Assembly: GCA_023213395.1 (NCBI GenBank)
Contig: CM041465.1
Coordinates: 146,699,741-146,763,740 of the forward strand
Length of the DNA stretch: 64,000 bases
Source of the DNA: Cycas panzhihuaensis
Lineage: Eukaryota; Cycadophyta
Direction of reading: 5' to 3'
This document shows, piece after piece, positions 21,662 to 33,200 of the stretch. Below the pieces are notes generated by a model that was not told the DNA's origin, did not search any database, and was given only the letters and a program-made list of their open reading frames with translations. Position numbers and translations under genes: made by a program. Positions within the stretch are counted from its first letter, which is position 1, and every line of letters starts with the position of its first letter.

Positions 21662-23797
21662 TTTAAATTAAAGTTGAATAAAATGTGATAAGTGCAATAG
21701 CAAAATATTTGAATGTAGAAAATTTTGAAAGAACTTAAATGAAAGACATTATTTCTAAATATATATCCCAAGGTTTTCCAAAGTTTAAACAAATGAACTA
21801 GGACTTAGAAGGGCTACTAGGCTCTAAGTTTATGTTTCTCCTGAGGCAACCTTCGGTTGCTATTACATCGATAAGCGCACCACGGATGGCAAAACAAGGA
21901 CCCTTTATCTGGAGTGCAGCGCCAGGCTCTATATACCTCGATCGTGGGGCTAAGAAGGCTTTGACACCCCACAGATTGTTGGTCCACCGCACGGATTTAT
22001 GCCTAACGACAGATCTAGCGGTGAAGGTTCTCGAACCAAGGCACTCACCCTCTCGTGTCTAGCCTTGGTCTCCAAACACCATAGGTGAAAAGCTTACGCA
22101 CCTCACCGCCCAGTATACACACGATAGCTAATGGTCATCCTCATCCAATATGAGTAGGTAGATTAAGCGTGTCTTGAGTGGTAACTTCAGGGTCCTAACC
22201 ATTCCCTTGCAAAATTTGGAAAAAGTGTGGTTCAATTCGGAATTATCTTATTTAATGTGAAAACTAATTTATTTAGCAATGTGATCTTGCTTAGAAAAAG
22301 AAAAATTCCTTTGATAGCAAAAAAAAATGCTCTAAGCAAGATGAAATGAAAACTTTTACAAAAACTCATTTTGTTTTTTTTCAAAAAATGTCTTTCAAAC
22401 AAATGTAATATGCCTTTGAAAAGAAATGCAATTTTCCTTTTATAAGTGCAAGAAGGATGATATTTTTCAACAACTTTGATACAAAAGTATAATGATCAAT
22501 AAGAAAGTAATGATGCGTTTGAAAACAAACTTAAAAAAAACTTTTCACTTATGCAAGACTTGAAATAAACTTTTGAGAATAAAGAGTTTTCAAAAGATGC
22601 CAATTTCTCAAATGAGTAATATAAATCTTCAATGTAAAAAACCTTTTTATGTAAGAACAACTTTTCTTTGAGAAAAAATATATTGTCTTATAAACAAATG
22701 CTGGTTCAAAACAATGTAAAATGCTTGTAGAAGGATCAAGCAGAAACTTTGAGTAAACAATGAAATATGAACTAGAATTTTCTTTAAAAATTTTTGAAAG
22801 AAGACAAGCTTGTTAGGATGCACGTATATACTCAAATTTAACAGATTGAAAATTGTATTGAATAATGTCAGAATAGCTTAAAATTTTATCAATATGTAGA
22901 TTGATGAGGTGTGAATCCAATAAAACAAACGGTTTTGAAAATGGGTACCAATAAGTCACAATTTGAATAATGCAAAGATATGGACCTCCTTGTGGAGCCT
23001 AACAGGAGCTGGGTAGGCAAAAATTGCATAAAAATACTAATTATCCTCTAGAAAAAGTTGAAGAAAGGGCCAAATATTATTTATGAAGTAATCAATATTC
23101 TTTCAATTTGAAATTTTTGAAAAATATATTAAAAGGAGGTGAAAAAATAGTAGATTTAGGGCAATAAGATACCTCAACTTTGACTGATTTGAAATATAAG
23201 CAAAATGTGTCAAAATATATAGAAAAATATGTCAAAATGAAGATAAATGAGTCAGCTTCCCAACGGTGGCCGGAATTAATCGATAAAAAATGCAAAAGTT
23301 ATAGTGAAAAAAGTAACAAGTGTCTTTATGGAAAATGTTTAAGAAACAGGCAAAAACAACTAAATTTCTTATTTCAGCGATTAAAAAATTAGTGAAGATG
23401 AACTCAAAAAATTGAAATAAAAAATGGGTATTAAAGTCTATATGACGTAGATCACTATAGAGAAAATTTGAGCACAAAACAGTTTAGTAGAAATAAATGA
23501 CAACCAGTTCTAAAACCGATTTTGTTAAAAATACAAAACTGTTGAAATTTTGAAAGTCCAATGTTAAAATGGTCGAAACAATGTCAAATGGGCACCAAAT
23601 TGGTCTTATGACTAGTCAAAATCAGTGTACGGAAAATTTCTGATCTATTGGCATAGGTTTCATCTGAAACCGATGAGCCAGCGAGAAGTTATGGCCATAA
23701 AAGTGCCAATAACCCTATAAAAAATAAAATTTTGAAAAAAATAAGGTTTAAAAATAAAAAAACTTCTTAAAAAACATGACTGAAGATGCACTGATCT

Positions 23798-23808
23798 GGG
23801 ATTGAACC
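23798..23808 (-). promoter_or_regulatory. tRNA-type B-box motif in the Copia-D1 leader
   Basis: GGTTCAATCCC on the minus strand agrees with the RNA polymerase III internal B box. It is preceded upstream by a conserved block (GAGTTCACCCTCTTGGCAT...) at a tRNA-like distance. The same block is at 46374-46384 in Copia-D2. It may be a remnant of a tRNA-derived sequence captured by the family. I see no complete cloverleaf. Confidence 0.4.
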
Positions 23809-23904
23809 CAAGACCAGTCAAATAACAGAAACCTCCAATGCCAAGAGGGTGAACTCGCTCATCGAGTTGAGAAACACAACTTAAGCCTTTTAAAACCGGA
23901 TTTT

Positions 23905-25440
23905 AAAACAACATATAATAGACAGATGAAATACGCAACGCAATGAATATAATTTAAATGAGCATTAAGGCGCAAACAGCCGAATGATGAAGACGTAAAT
24001 GTAACGAATAAACGCATAAGGCGCAATGAATGAAAGCAAACACAATAATCGCAATGAATGAACGCACAAAGGCGATTAAGGCCGCGGTCCCATGCGGGGG
24101 GGCTTCCAGATAATCCGGAGCGGCTTGCGCTCTGCTTTTTGCGGAGCAGAACCGCGGAATGGGGTCCCATGTGGGATTTTTCCGTTTCTCAGCGCAACGT
24201 CTCGCGGCAAGCGATTTAGGTTCTGTTTTCCGTGCCAGGTCTCGCAGCTGTCCTAAACTATTTACCGCCAAGAGGATGTGCAATGAAGAACTGCCACCTG
24301 TTGAAGCAGTTAGTTGAGCGGGTTCCGCTCGATCCAGCGGCACATATTTTCTACCGCTCAAAGCCCTTGAAGAAGAGCGATTCTGCTCCAGATAATTTGG
24401 AGAAGATTCGCTCTTCTCCTGCCAGCGAGGTTTTATACCCTGCATGGGACCAGCTGGGCCAAAAAAATAGCAGCCCAGCCCCCTGCATGGGACCGCGCTG
24501 TAAGATTGACTCAACACAATAATTGAAAGGCGCGCAAGGGCGATTAAGTTAGAGTGACTCAACACAATAATTGAAAGGCGATTTATAGCGATACGGCAAG
24601 AATGATCACTGTGCATTAAAACGGACTGTGTATTAAATGAGATCACAGTGCACGGAACGGGATCTCAAAGCAATGAATAATAGAACGGAACGGACTGCAA
24701 CACGGAATGGAACCGTATAAACGGAACGGAAAGAACAGCAGCCCTAGGCAAATATAATCAACACCGGATGAATTAACGCCTTACTTGCGTCTTAAGATGG
24801 CACAGGCGGCCGAGCAAGATACCAGAGCGAAGCCGAGACCGTCGAAGGCGAAGAATGACAAGATGCACAAACGCAAACCGAACTGAATGCAAGAAGCTGA
24901 GATGGAGAGTGCAGGGTGAGGCGCAGAGGCCAGATGGAGACGCAGACGCCGAGGCGAGTGCAGGGCGATGGAGACGCAGAGGCGAGATGGAGATAGAGTC
25001 ACGGAGACGCAGCAGAGTGCAAAGACTGAAATGCAACGGGCTATGGAGGATTGAAATGCAATGTAATGCGAAGATAGCAGTGAGTACGGCTAATACTACT
25101 AACACGGGTGCGTATTAATGAAATCCAACAGTAGCTGCGTATTAACCACGGAGGACAGCCAGCAAATAGACACAGAGATAACAGCAGTGCAAAAAGGAAT
25201 AGTGTACGGTTAACACAGTGGGCTAACGGATACGGAAATGGGAGCCAAATCAATGCAATAACAACGGGAAGATGCACAGAGACAACAGGTATAAAGCAAG
25301 TAATGAATAATATAACGGCAGAGATAATATATGAAAAAATAGACAATGAATCTGAGGACAGCTGATAATATATGAAGAAATAGACAATAAATCTGAGGAG
25401 AGCTAATAATCCAGTACAGAAGATCAAAGTACAAAGTAAA
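23905..25440. repeat. copy-specific GC-rich repeat block in Copia-D1 leader
   Basis: This block does not align with the equivalent block of Copia-D2 (46480-47640), although both flanks do. It contains a tandem duplication near 24503-24585 (units starting tgactcaacacaataattga), recurring acggaacgga-type motifs (24640-24740), purine-rich gagacgcagaggcga repeats (24930-25010) and a tandem pair at about 25320-25405 (gataatatatgaaraaatag). It looks like a fast-changing leader segment. Confidence 0.7.
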
Positions 25441-25677
25441 GAGCATATATCAAAACATTTATTTAATTATATGTTTGAAAAAATAAAAGGAAACGAAGAA
25501 CTTGGTTTGAGTGCAAACTTCCGAGCGGGAGATCTTCCTTCACAGTAGATGAAATTTAGATCCGTCTTCTTCAGCGGATAGGTGAGCTCGCCAGAATCTC
25601 AACGAGCAGTCATATAGATATGTTTCGCCAGATGTTTGAGCAACTAAAACCAGAAAATAAACAATAGCATCACCGTG

Positions 25678-25689
25678 GCTCTGATACCA
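25678..25689 (-). other. tRNA-iMet primer-binding site of Copia-D1
   Basis: TGGTATCAGAGC on the minus strand, two bases inside the 5' LTR. Confidence 0.94.
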
Positions 25690-25691
25690 AA

Positions 25692-26027
25692 TGATAAAGT
25701 TGGAGGAGCAGACCAGGACATCACGACGTTCTCATCTTGAGTACAACGGCAATTTCCAATAGAGTGGCGGTGTTAATAAACACCAGGGAGGTATTCCCAA
25801 CCCTTAAATAGAGAATTCGGGGAGGCGTCGGGCGCCATCACCCTAGCTGCACAACAATTAAGGTTAGTTTGAAAAAATATTAAAAATAAATAACGGTGAT
25901 ACGTACCTCAAATGAGTGGTCGGTCCGGGCGGCTATTGAACGGTTCAAGGTGCCCTAGGGGCCCTCAAAGGTGGCTTTGAGGGGCCCTAAGCGCTCTGGT
26001 GCATGTACATTGGGATTATTCCCAACA
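25692..26027 (-). repeat. 5' LTR of Copia-D1
   Basis: 336 bp, partner of 17602-17938. It carries the same terminal palindrome and the same foldback (about 25957-25988). The few differences from the partner are mainly near the inner end. Confidence 0.94.
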
Positions 26028-28373
26028 GTCTAGTATAATCAATTAAATCAGAAAAATATGTATCTTCAATGTCAACTTGCAACTTCTGTAATCTATCTTG
26101 TACAAGGGTTCCTATCTTTTTTGGTAGTGTACCCTAAAATTATATTTTTACAAAATCATTTCTGTGTAAATCTAGTTTGTATACTAACTTCATGTAATTG
26201 ACTACAAATTCATCAAATTATCCTAAATCAAATAGCTTCATCTAAGCAAGTGTTATTTGATCCATGGATTTTTTATGACTGGAAGTAGGACAAAATTTGT
26301 TACCAATGAATCTCTAAGCTTCATGATTCCTTCCCATATGATTATGTCTTTATCTTCTTGTTTCCCAAAATTGCACTAGTGAAGGACCATACCTTGCATA
26401 TTTCTGGTAACTAGCTTGACTATCATATTATTTTATATTACTAGATTTGATTACTACATGGTATAATAGTACATTACCCATGCATTTATTTGGTTAGATG
26501 GATCTATTGTTCCATCAATATTCAGAATTACTTGTTGAGTATGTATATGCCTATACTAGTTAGGAAGTTGGGAAGATGATGCTCCTAGCTCATTCTTAGC
26601 CATCCTTATGTCTCCTACTATCATCTTTCCTTTATCCTTTTAACTAAAGAGGCTAACCTTCTTGGCTAATATGGAAATATCTGAGATATGTATGTGAATT
26701 TCTATAACCTTATCGATTACATCCTTTATTTTTCTCTTTTTTTCTTATTTTTTAGAAATATTATATTGCTTAATCAATTCTAAAATACTAAATGCCTTTT
26801 GAATATCTTTTTGAATTATGTCCATTTGATTTAAGATTTCATCAAGATGGACTTTGACGTGTGTAATTTAGTTAACTAAGTGGTTTAACTACCTTATATT
26901 AGGTTCTTGATCTTGAGGACTATTTATATGATACTTTAATAAAAATGAATAATCCACCCTAGAAGTTGGATTCTCCACATTAGTGATAAAGGTATTATAT
27001 TCCTAATGTGGAGGCCATCTATCTCTTTTATAATATAGCCTTGATCCATGTTAAACATATTCTTGTTCAGATTCTATGTGTCTAAACATTTTAATTAAGT
27101 TACTTTTTTGATCTTGGACTAGGGATCTGTAGTTCCAATTTCTATTAAATGGCTATGTCTTATAGGCTATGGATCAAAAAAAATTTCTTCCTTTTGTTCA
27201 TCACTGAATTCTCCTACTTTGAGCATACAAATAGGTGAAGGAGGCAAAGCTTTTACATCAATTGCAGTTATTCTTTTAATAGTCTTTGGAGGATAGACTG
27301 AAAAAGGTATACTCATTATTACCTTTTGCTTAAATACCTAGCTTTCAAGTTACTAAGATAAAACTAGATTGCCAGTTAATGCAAATTGATCTGAAATAGA
27401 CTTTGCTCTAGATTCTACACTTGAAGAATGTATAATGAATTACATACCATACCCTTTATTTATAGGTGAAAAGATTGTATTCATCAGTTAGAATATACAT
27501 CTTGTACCTATAGTATAATATATAGATCTAGTCATCAATTCAAGATCTGTAATTTCTATGCATATAATAAATGTCTTAGATATATGTGTGTCTGCCAATG
27601 CCATTATGAAGTTTGGTCAAATTTCTATGATTGCATCTTATGTAAATTTCTTGTAAACTAAGCAATCAAAGCATCCTTCTAATTTTTATGATGGATATCA
27701 AGAAATATAGCAATGTACCTTGACTTTAAATCATAACTGAAATAAGGATGGATTACTATATTAATTTCTACAAAATAAATATAAGAATAATTATGCTTAC
27801 TTGTGACTTCCTCGAGTATAATGAATGTCAAAATCACTTCTTTTATCCCATCTCTTTTTATTTTCAAATTTACTTCTATTATTACACTTTATCTAAGGTG
27901 TGAGCAGAGAAGCTTGACTCTTTATATAAATCTAGAATTCATAAGTTTGGATATTCTATTTATCCATATTTATTTATGAAACTTATTTGCTCAAGGATGA
28001 AATGATGAATCAGTTCAACATTTCTAGGCATGGATATCTAAGAGGAAGATGAGGCTGATTTAAGAAAATCCATCACAGAAGATGGTGAATGATAGGGATA
28101 CACATACCAACTATTATAAAGAGTCCCTCAACTAACAAGTTTTGAGCCACCCAAAGGACTGGCTCATGCACTATAAAGGAAACTATAAATAATAACTTCA
28201 ATGGATAGAAATACTGATAGTTTTAGGTCCAAATAGTTTTAATCACCAAGCTCCATACTAGTAGCAAGGTGAAAGTATACTTTGACTAAAAACTCAAAAT
28301 GTTTTAGTATAATGCTTTGGAGATGAAGAGAAAAGAACAATATAGAAGGAAGACCGATCCTGAGGTTGAAACT

Positions 28374-28388
28374 GGGCTTTAATACCAA
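28374..28388 (-). other. decayed tRNA-Met primer-binding site of EVE-A
   Basis: TTGGTATTAAAGCCC on the minus strand resembles the caulimovirid tRNA-iMet primer site (TGGTATCAGAGCC) with two changes. It marks position one of the viral genome map. The 3' end of EVE-A (5620) and that of EVE-B (about 56845) both stop at this same point. Confidence 0.7.
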
Positions 28389-28510
28389 TTGTTATCGATG
28401 GATCTATGTCAACTTTGATGGCTTCAGCTTTAGTAATAATTCTGATAAAATTTTGATATAACTATACTAATCTTTATAGTAATACTCTTAAATAAAAGAA
28501 AATTGAAATA
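28389..28510 (-). repeat. terminal redundancy (quasi-LTR) of EVE-A
   Basis: About 120 bp upstream of the primer site that repeats the sequence at 5620-5738 on the same strand. It is also present at the 3' end of EVE-B (about 56735-56845). It contains tttgatataactatac and aaataaaagaaaa. Terminal redundancy arises naturally when a circular pararetrovirus genome or its terminally redundant RNA copy is integrated. Confidence 0.75.
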
Positions 28511-29335
28511 ACTCAATTTCGACCTCAAAACTAGTCCTCCTTCTATATTCTTCTTTTCTCTTTATCTCCAAAGCATTATATAGAAATATTTTGAGTTTTC
28601 AATCAAAGTATATTCTCACCTTACCACTAGTGTAGAACTTGGTGATCAGGACCATTTGGACTTAAAACTATTAGTCTTTCTATCCATCGAAGCTATTATT
28701 TATAGTTGCTTTCACAGTGTGTGAGCTAGTACTAAGGATGACTTAAAACCTTCTAGTTGAGGGACTCTTTATAATAGTGGGTGTGTGTATCCCTATCATT
28801 CACCATCTTCTATGATAGCTTCTTTTGTATTAGCCTCATATTCCTCTTAGGTATCCATGTCTGAAAATACCAAACAGAATCATCATTTCATCCTTGAATG
28901 AGAGAGTTTCGTAAAAAAATCTAGAGAAATAGAATATCCAAACTTATGAATTCTATATTTATATAAAGAGTCAAACTTCTCTACTCACAGCTTAGACATA
29001 ATGTGACAGACATAAGTAAATTTACAAATAAAAGGAGATGGGATAAAAGTAGTGATTCTGACATTTATTGTACCCAAGGATGTCACAAGATGGATTAAGT
29101 AGAAATATTTTTATATTTGTTTTATAGAAATTAATATAGTAACATATCCTCATTTCAATTATGATTTAAAGTCAAGGTACATTGCTACATTGCTTGATAT
29201 CCATCGTAAAAATTGGAAGGATGCTTTGATTGCTCATTTTATAAGAAATTTACATAAAGATGTAATCTTAGTAGTTCAACCAAATTTCACAATGGCATTG
29301 GTAGATGCACATATATCCAAGGCATTTGTTATATG
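28511..29335 (+). pseudogene. EVE-B leader and movement-protein N-terminal part
   Basis: Mirror image of EVE-A 27540-28370. The leader lies at 28511-29000. Movement-protein homology runs to 29335, where Copia-E was inserted. The open stretch starting at 29190 includes LLDIHRKNWKDALIAHFIRN and VVQPNFTMALVDAHISKAF; its final 32 residues belong to the Copia-E LTR, not to the virus. The viral frame resumes at 36868. Confidence 0.8.
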
Positions 29336-29767
29336 TATTAGGATTATTAATGTTACTTTATGTTATGTCTTATTTAGTCACATGTATAAATTAAAATTTA
29401 AGTTATGCCAATTTTTTATGTTTAAATGTTAATTAATTATTATGTGAAAGGTTGTTGAAATGCGTAACCGCACATTTCAACGAACCTTTCTTGTTATTTA
29501 TATCTTCTCCTAGATTCAAGGAAGTGGTTCTGAGAATCTAGGAGGTTGTCCAGAAGCCAGTTTCAGGTATGTAATGGGTATCATCAAGGTCTGTGTCTAA
29601 GTCTATTTTATTAATATCATTTAGCTTTAGGAGGTGGTTTTTCTTTCCCAGAAGGGGTTTTCCACCTATCAAATAATGTGTACTTGTGCAATGTCTTTTT
29701 CTCTTATGTCTTTACTGTTCTTGTGTTCTTGTGATGTCATGACTTTGTACATGTGCCTATTCTATCA
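29336..29767 (+). repeat. 5' LTR of Copia-E
   Basis: 432 bp; starts TATTAGGATTATTAATG (TG decayed to TA) and ends TTCTATCA next to the primer site. It matches 36432-36867 with scattered substitutions and small indels. Confidence 0.94.
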
Positions 29768-29779
29768 TGGTATCAGAGC
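29768..29779 (+). other. tRNA-iMet primer-binding site of Copia-E
   Basis: TGGTATCAGAGC immediately after the 5' LTR. Confidence 0.95.
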
Positions 29780-32171
29780 AAGGTTTGGAGGATAGCTATC
29801 ACAGTCCTGATAATGGCCTCCAAAACAATTGTTTGGTTTCACATGGCTACTTGTGTCACCATATATTTCTTCATATTTCACAAATGTTTGATGTCTGGTT
29901 AATGCCTTAGGATTACTCTCTCTATGAAACCAATTGGGCTGACTGCATTTATATACACACTTCTCTTACAAGTCATGAGACATGGGCTTGTCCTGAATAA
30001 CCCCTGCTTGCTTGCTTGAAGACATCTAGGACCCTCCATCATGTGCAGTACTTTAAACCTCAATTTTAATTTTAGACTTCTACATTCCTCTACCTAATGA
30101 ACCAACTTCCAAAGCTGTAATGTTGCTCAGACAGGATGACATACTCTAAAGCCCTGTATGGGATGAAGAGGCTTTAACATCCCTTGAAGAATTTAGAATT
30201 AAAACACTCTCAAGCTAAGGCCTACCAATCCACTCTTAGCACAGAGAGCCAATGTTCCAATTAGAAATTAGTACAATCAACACTCTGCGAGGAGGGACAA
30301 TATGTCAAAAAGAAATCAAATCTGCAAGAGAAACCAAGGATTACATAGTTTGATAAGGGGCTATGGTTAACCCTTATTGCACAGGTTTTCTGGATTTTCT
30401 AACATGGGGGTCTGATCCTCCATTTCTTGGACAGCAAACTCTCTCTTTTTTATGCCTTTGGATGGCAACTACATTTGGATTATTCCTTTGAAAGCTAGAG
30501 CTTCTTTCTGGTCTCGTCATCTTCTTCTTCGTCGTTGGCCCTGGAGCAAGTCCTTTCTAGATCATTGTTATCTCGTTCTCTCTTCCCGTTACTGGTGTGG
30601 CTCCCTAGATTCATTGCAGAATCAATCTGAAATGACGACACTGTGACAGCACCATCGCATCATTGTCATAGTCTATCGCTGAGGGTATCTGGTTCACATC
30701 GATTCCTCAGGGCGAAATCCCATGACCGCCTCTGGGTGACCTTATTTCCCTTACACTACGAGACCAAAACCATGAGATTCACAAGACCTGACGATGCCTC
30801 AGCTTTGGATGCTTGGCTGTAATGATCTAATGCCTGCAAATCCCTCATCGTCGCCATATTCGAGAATGCACAGGTAGGGTTTTGATAAATTACTCCCCTT
30901 CCCTGAACTTCAATTCACGTTTAAATTCCATTTTTCTTTACTAAATCCTATAAATCAATCAGGTCTAGCTTCTTTTTTTAATTTTATTTTATTTCATTTT
31001 TTTTTTTATAATGTTATATATAAACTAAATAAACCTTATGTTAATTTAAACTAATGTTCCCCCCCCCCCACCCCTAATTTATATATAAACCAAAATAAAT
31101 CTTAGGATATATTTAAATTAGGACTCCTCCCTACACTTTAAAATTACCCTTTTTAATTAAAACTCTCCTTTGTTAATCATTAAAATAAAACTTTAATATG
31201 AATTATCACTTAATCATATATACCTTAGGGTAATTAATATAAATCCTTTTTTATTACACTCTAAAATCAAATGAATCTTTGCCTACACTTTGACTTATAA
31301 ATTAATTTTTTTTTACTTTAACTTCTCCTTATTATAAAGGTTTTTTTTATAATCTTTATTACACTATAAGACATTTAAACTTATCATTACAAAAGTTTCC
31401 CCCTTCTCTACATCTTAATCATATTTAATTATCAAATCAAAATAAATTTACCCTTATAACATGCAATTTGTATTCTCTTTCCCTCCCCTAATGCCTCAGT
31501 TTTTTTTTTAACATTTAACTTATCTTCCTTCTTCGTCGTTAAATTTACACCCATAATTTATTATAAGTGAAATCCCTCCCCTTTTCCTCTACACTATAAT
31601 TGGTTTATAAACAAACAATTCTTATTTCATTCCTCTTTAAAATCTAATTCTTTAACAATAATATAAGGTATTTATAATTTTTTTTTAGGACAATTAATAT
31701 ATTCTTTACCTTACAAATTAAGCTAAATTAGTGTCACACCTTAAACATCATTTTTATTTCAAGACACTAAAATAATTCAATTGAATATTTGTTAAGTTTT
31801 TAATATATTTTCTGCCTTATTATTCAATAATCAACAACAAGAATCTTCTCAAAACCTAAATTTTTTAGGTAAACATTTACTTTTAAAATGAACTGTTTTA
31901 TTTTTCAGGTTAAGGGGGATTATTTTTTAAGGAGGGACTTTTAAAAAAAAAAGGGAACTATTTATTTTTTAGAAAGGGACTATTTATTTATTTTTAAAAA
32001 GAGGGATTGTTTCTCTAAGGGAAATTATTTATTGGGAATAAGTGATTTTTTTTAAGGGAAAAGCTAGTAATACATACTACTATGATTTTCATTATGCCTT
32101 ATTAATCTAACCTTCATAAGTGGTTATTTTCATCTACCTTCATTCCTCAATCAAACTTTATAATTTCCAAT
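29780..32171 (+). other. Copia-E leader with captured-looking and intron-like segments
   Basis: A 2.4-kb leader. 30430-30880 is distinctly richer in GC than its surroundings and contains a short open frame (30452-30646) with no recognisable domain. It ends at cacaggtaggg, a good 5' splice-site-like sequence (about 30870). Then follows about 1 kb of very AT- and T-rich sequence (30890-31900), including a C11 run at 31059-31069, which ends in tttatttttcaggt near 31907, a good acceptor-like site. Gag starts about 265 bp downstream. The sequence could be a leader intron or a captured host exon-intron fragment. Confidence 0.45.
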
Positions 32172-33200
32172 ATGGCCTTAATGACAGGGATAACCACCTG
32201 CGTTCCAAATCTAGTGTTAACTGGCTCAAATTATACCGATTGGACGAATCACATATCATATAAACTTAAACAGTAAAAAATATGGCGATATGTGATAGGT
32301 GAATTTAAAAAACCAAAAGATAAAACTAAATAAAATTATATGGTATATATGATGAACTCAAATTTAGCCTTAGGTACCATACTAAACTCTCTTTCACTAG
32401 AAATCAGTTGGTAGTTTTCTGAAAACAGACGATCTAGCCACTGTCTAGACAACTCTTCAAGAAAAATATCATAAGGTCAATACAAATTAACTGGTTGTCT
32501 TAGAACAATAATTGTATGACCTTACTTATGATGATTTTTCTAATGTTAAAATTTTTTTATGTAAAATTTAATTAATTAATAAAGAGTTAGGTAACTATAT
32601 TAAATATAAAATTAAAGAATATGATATTGAAAAAATAATCACACATGCTAAAGACGATGATATGCTCATCTGTCTTGCAATAAACAAATTGCTAAAATAT
32701 TTTATTTTTTTTAAAACTGCTAGATAACAAGCTGGCAATCCTCCTATCACATTCAATCAGTTGACAAACCAACTAGTTGAATATCAAAAAATATTGATTC
32801 AAATAGGCATATTAAAAGATCCTTCACAGGCTTTATTTTCTAAAACTAAGCCACAAAATAAAAACAAACAATAGAACAATTCTAATCTAAAATTTTAAAA
32901 ACCTCATAGAGGCTCTCAATTTAATTCTCAAAATAATACTAAGTATTCTAGTCCATCTAAACATCAAAATACTTCTAATCAGTCATTTTCTAATCGAAAC
33001 AATGTAAATCCTTCTCAGAACACTAGTTGTGCCTATTGTCATAAAAGAGGTCACACTATTGATGTTTGTAGAAGTAGAATAGCTTTGGAGGCATGGAAAG
33101 CTTCCAAGGGATTACAAAATTGACCTCAATCCTGACCTCAAAATAGGCAAACTCTTAATCATTCTCTAACGGCAACAACTTCTGCATTTGTTGCCCCAAC
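32172..33200 (+). pseudogene. Copia-E gag
   Basis: The start ATG at 32172 is followed by VLTGSNYTDWTNHISYKLK, the conserved N-terminal region of copia gag. The middle is broken by stops. An intact CCHC zinc knuckle (CAYCHKRGHTIDVC) lies at 33028-33070, preceded by an Asn-, Ser- and Gln-rich linker. Gag packages element RNA in the cytoplasmic particle. Gag and pol now lie in different frames, so at least one indel separates them. Confidence 0.85.

Larger units (their letters stand above)
21662..25677 (-). other. Copia-D1 leader region, 4.0 kb, non-coding
   Basis: The interval between primer site and gag. From the gag side: a moderately GC-rich block (21830-22200) conserved in Copia-D2; an AT-rich stretch (22200-23780); a tRNA-like B-box block (23798-23860); a GC-rich block specific to this copy (23905-25440); and a conserved segment next to the primer site (25440-25677). 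Open frames in it (for example 23954-24646 and 25041-25427, minus) are not shared with Copia-D2 and lack recognisable domains. The length is several times that of usual copia leaders. Confidence 0.7.
17602..26027 (-). mobile_element. Copia-D1: full-length copia element with a 4-kb leader
   Basis: LTRs at 17602-17938 and 25692-26027 bound a minus-strand copia element of 8.4 kb. The primer site is exact, the polypurine tract is GGGGGAGAA, and the flanking five bases (gtctg at left, gtcta at right) form a target duplication with one mismatch. It disrupts EVE-A inside the coat-protein region. Coding order on the minus strand is gag, protease, integrase, reverse transcriptase, RNase H. About 4.0 kb between primer site and gag is non-coding. 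A second copy, Copia-D2, lies at 39759-48195 in EVE-B. D1 lacks about 0.5 kb of the integrase to reverse transcriptase junction. Confidence 0.94.
5620..28511 (-). other. EVE-A: near-complete endogenous caulimovirid, split by three retrotransposons
   Basis: Four minus-strand segments (26028-28511, 16948-17601, 12109-14091, 5620-6789) join into one pararetrovirus-like unit of about 6.3 kb once the insertions at 6790-12108, 14092-16947 and 17602-26027 are set aside. Order on the minus strand: a leader with tRNA-Met primer site, 30K-type movement protein, coat protein with CCHC knuckle, aspartic protease, reverse transcriptase, RNase H, and an intergenic region with a TATA box. That order in one translational direction matches the single-polyprotein plan of petuvirus-like caulimovirids, florendoviruses and gymnosperm endogenous caulimovirids. 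Which genus it belongs to is not decided here. The frame is broken throughout and the copy is defective. Confidence 0.85.
26028..28511 (-). pseudogene. EVE-A leader, movement protein and coat-protein N-terminal part
   Basis: The 5' third of the viral unit, minus strand. After the primer site (28374-28388) comes a leader to about 27900, then a 30K-superfamily movement protein at about 27870-27540. Its core pattern is an LLDIxxxN-like block followed by a PNF-like and an LVDAHISKAF block, also seen in EVE-B and EVE-D. The open stretch 27679-27867 is part of it. A linker (27500-26650), rich in charged residues and possibly coiled, leads to the coat-protein body (26640-26028), which continues beyond Copia-D1 at 17601. 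Movement proteins open plasmodesmata to virus. Many stops are present. Confidence 0.78.

Noticed and set aside
23798-23860. A genuine tRNA gene
   Set aside because: Only a B-box-like motif and a partial upstream block are seen. No acceptor stem or anticodon arm could be folded by eye.
23954-24646. 230-codon minus-strand frame in the Copia-D1 leader
   Set aside because: It spans the copy-specific repeat block, is absent from Copia-D2, contains a repeated segment produced by the tandem DNA repeat, and shows no known domain.
24773-25446. Several overlapping hydrophobic frames on the minus strand
   Set aside because: They overlap one another in different frames, follow purine-rich repeats whose complement encodes Leu and Ser runs, and have no counterpart in Copia-D2.
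30452-30646. 64-codon frame in the Copia-E leader as a host gene
   Set aside because: No recognisable domain and no second exon. It is kept only as part of a captured-looking segment.
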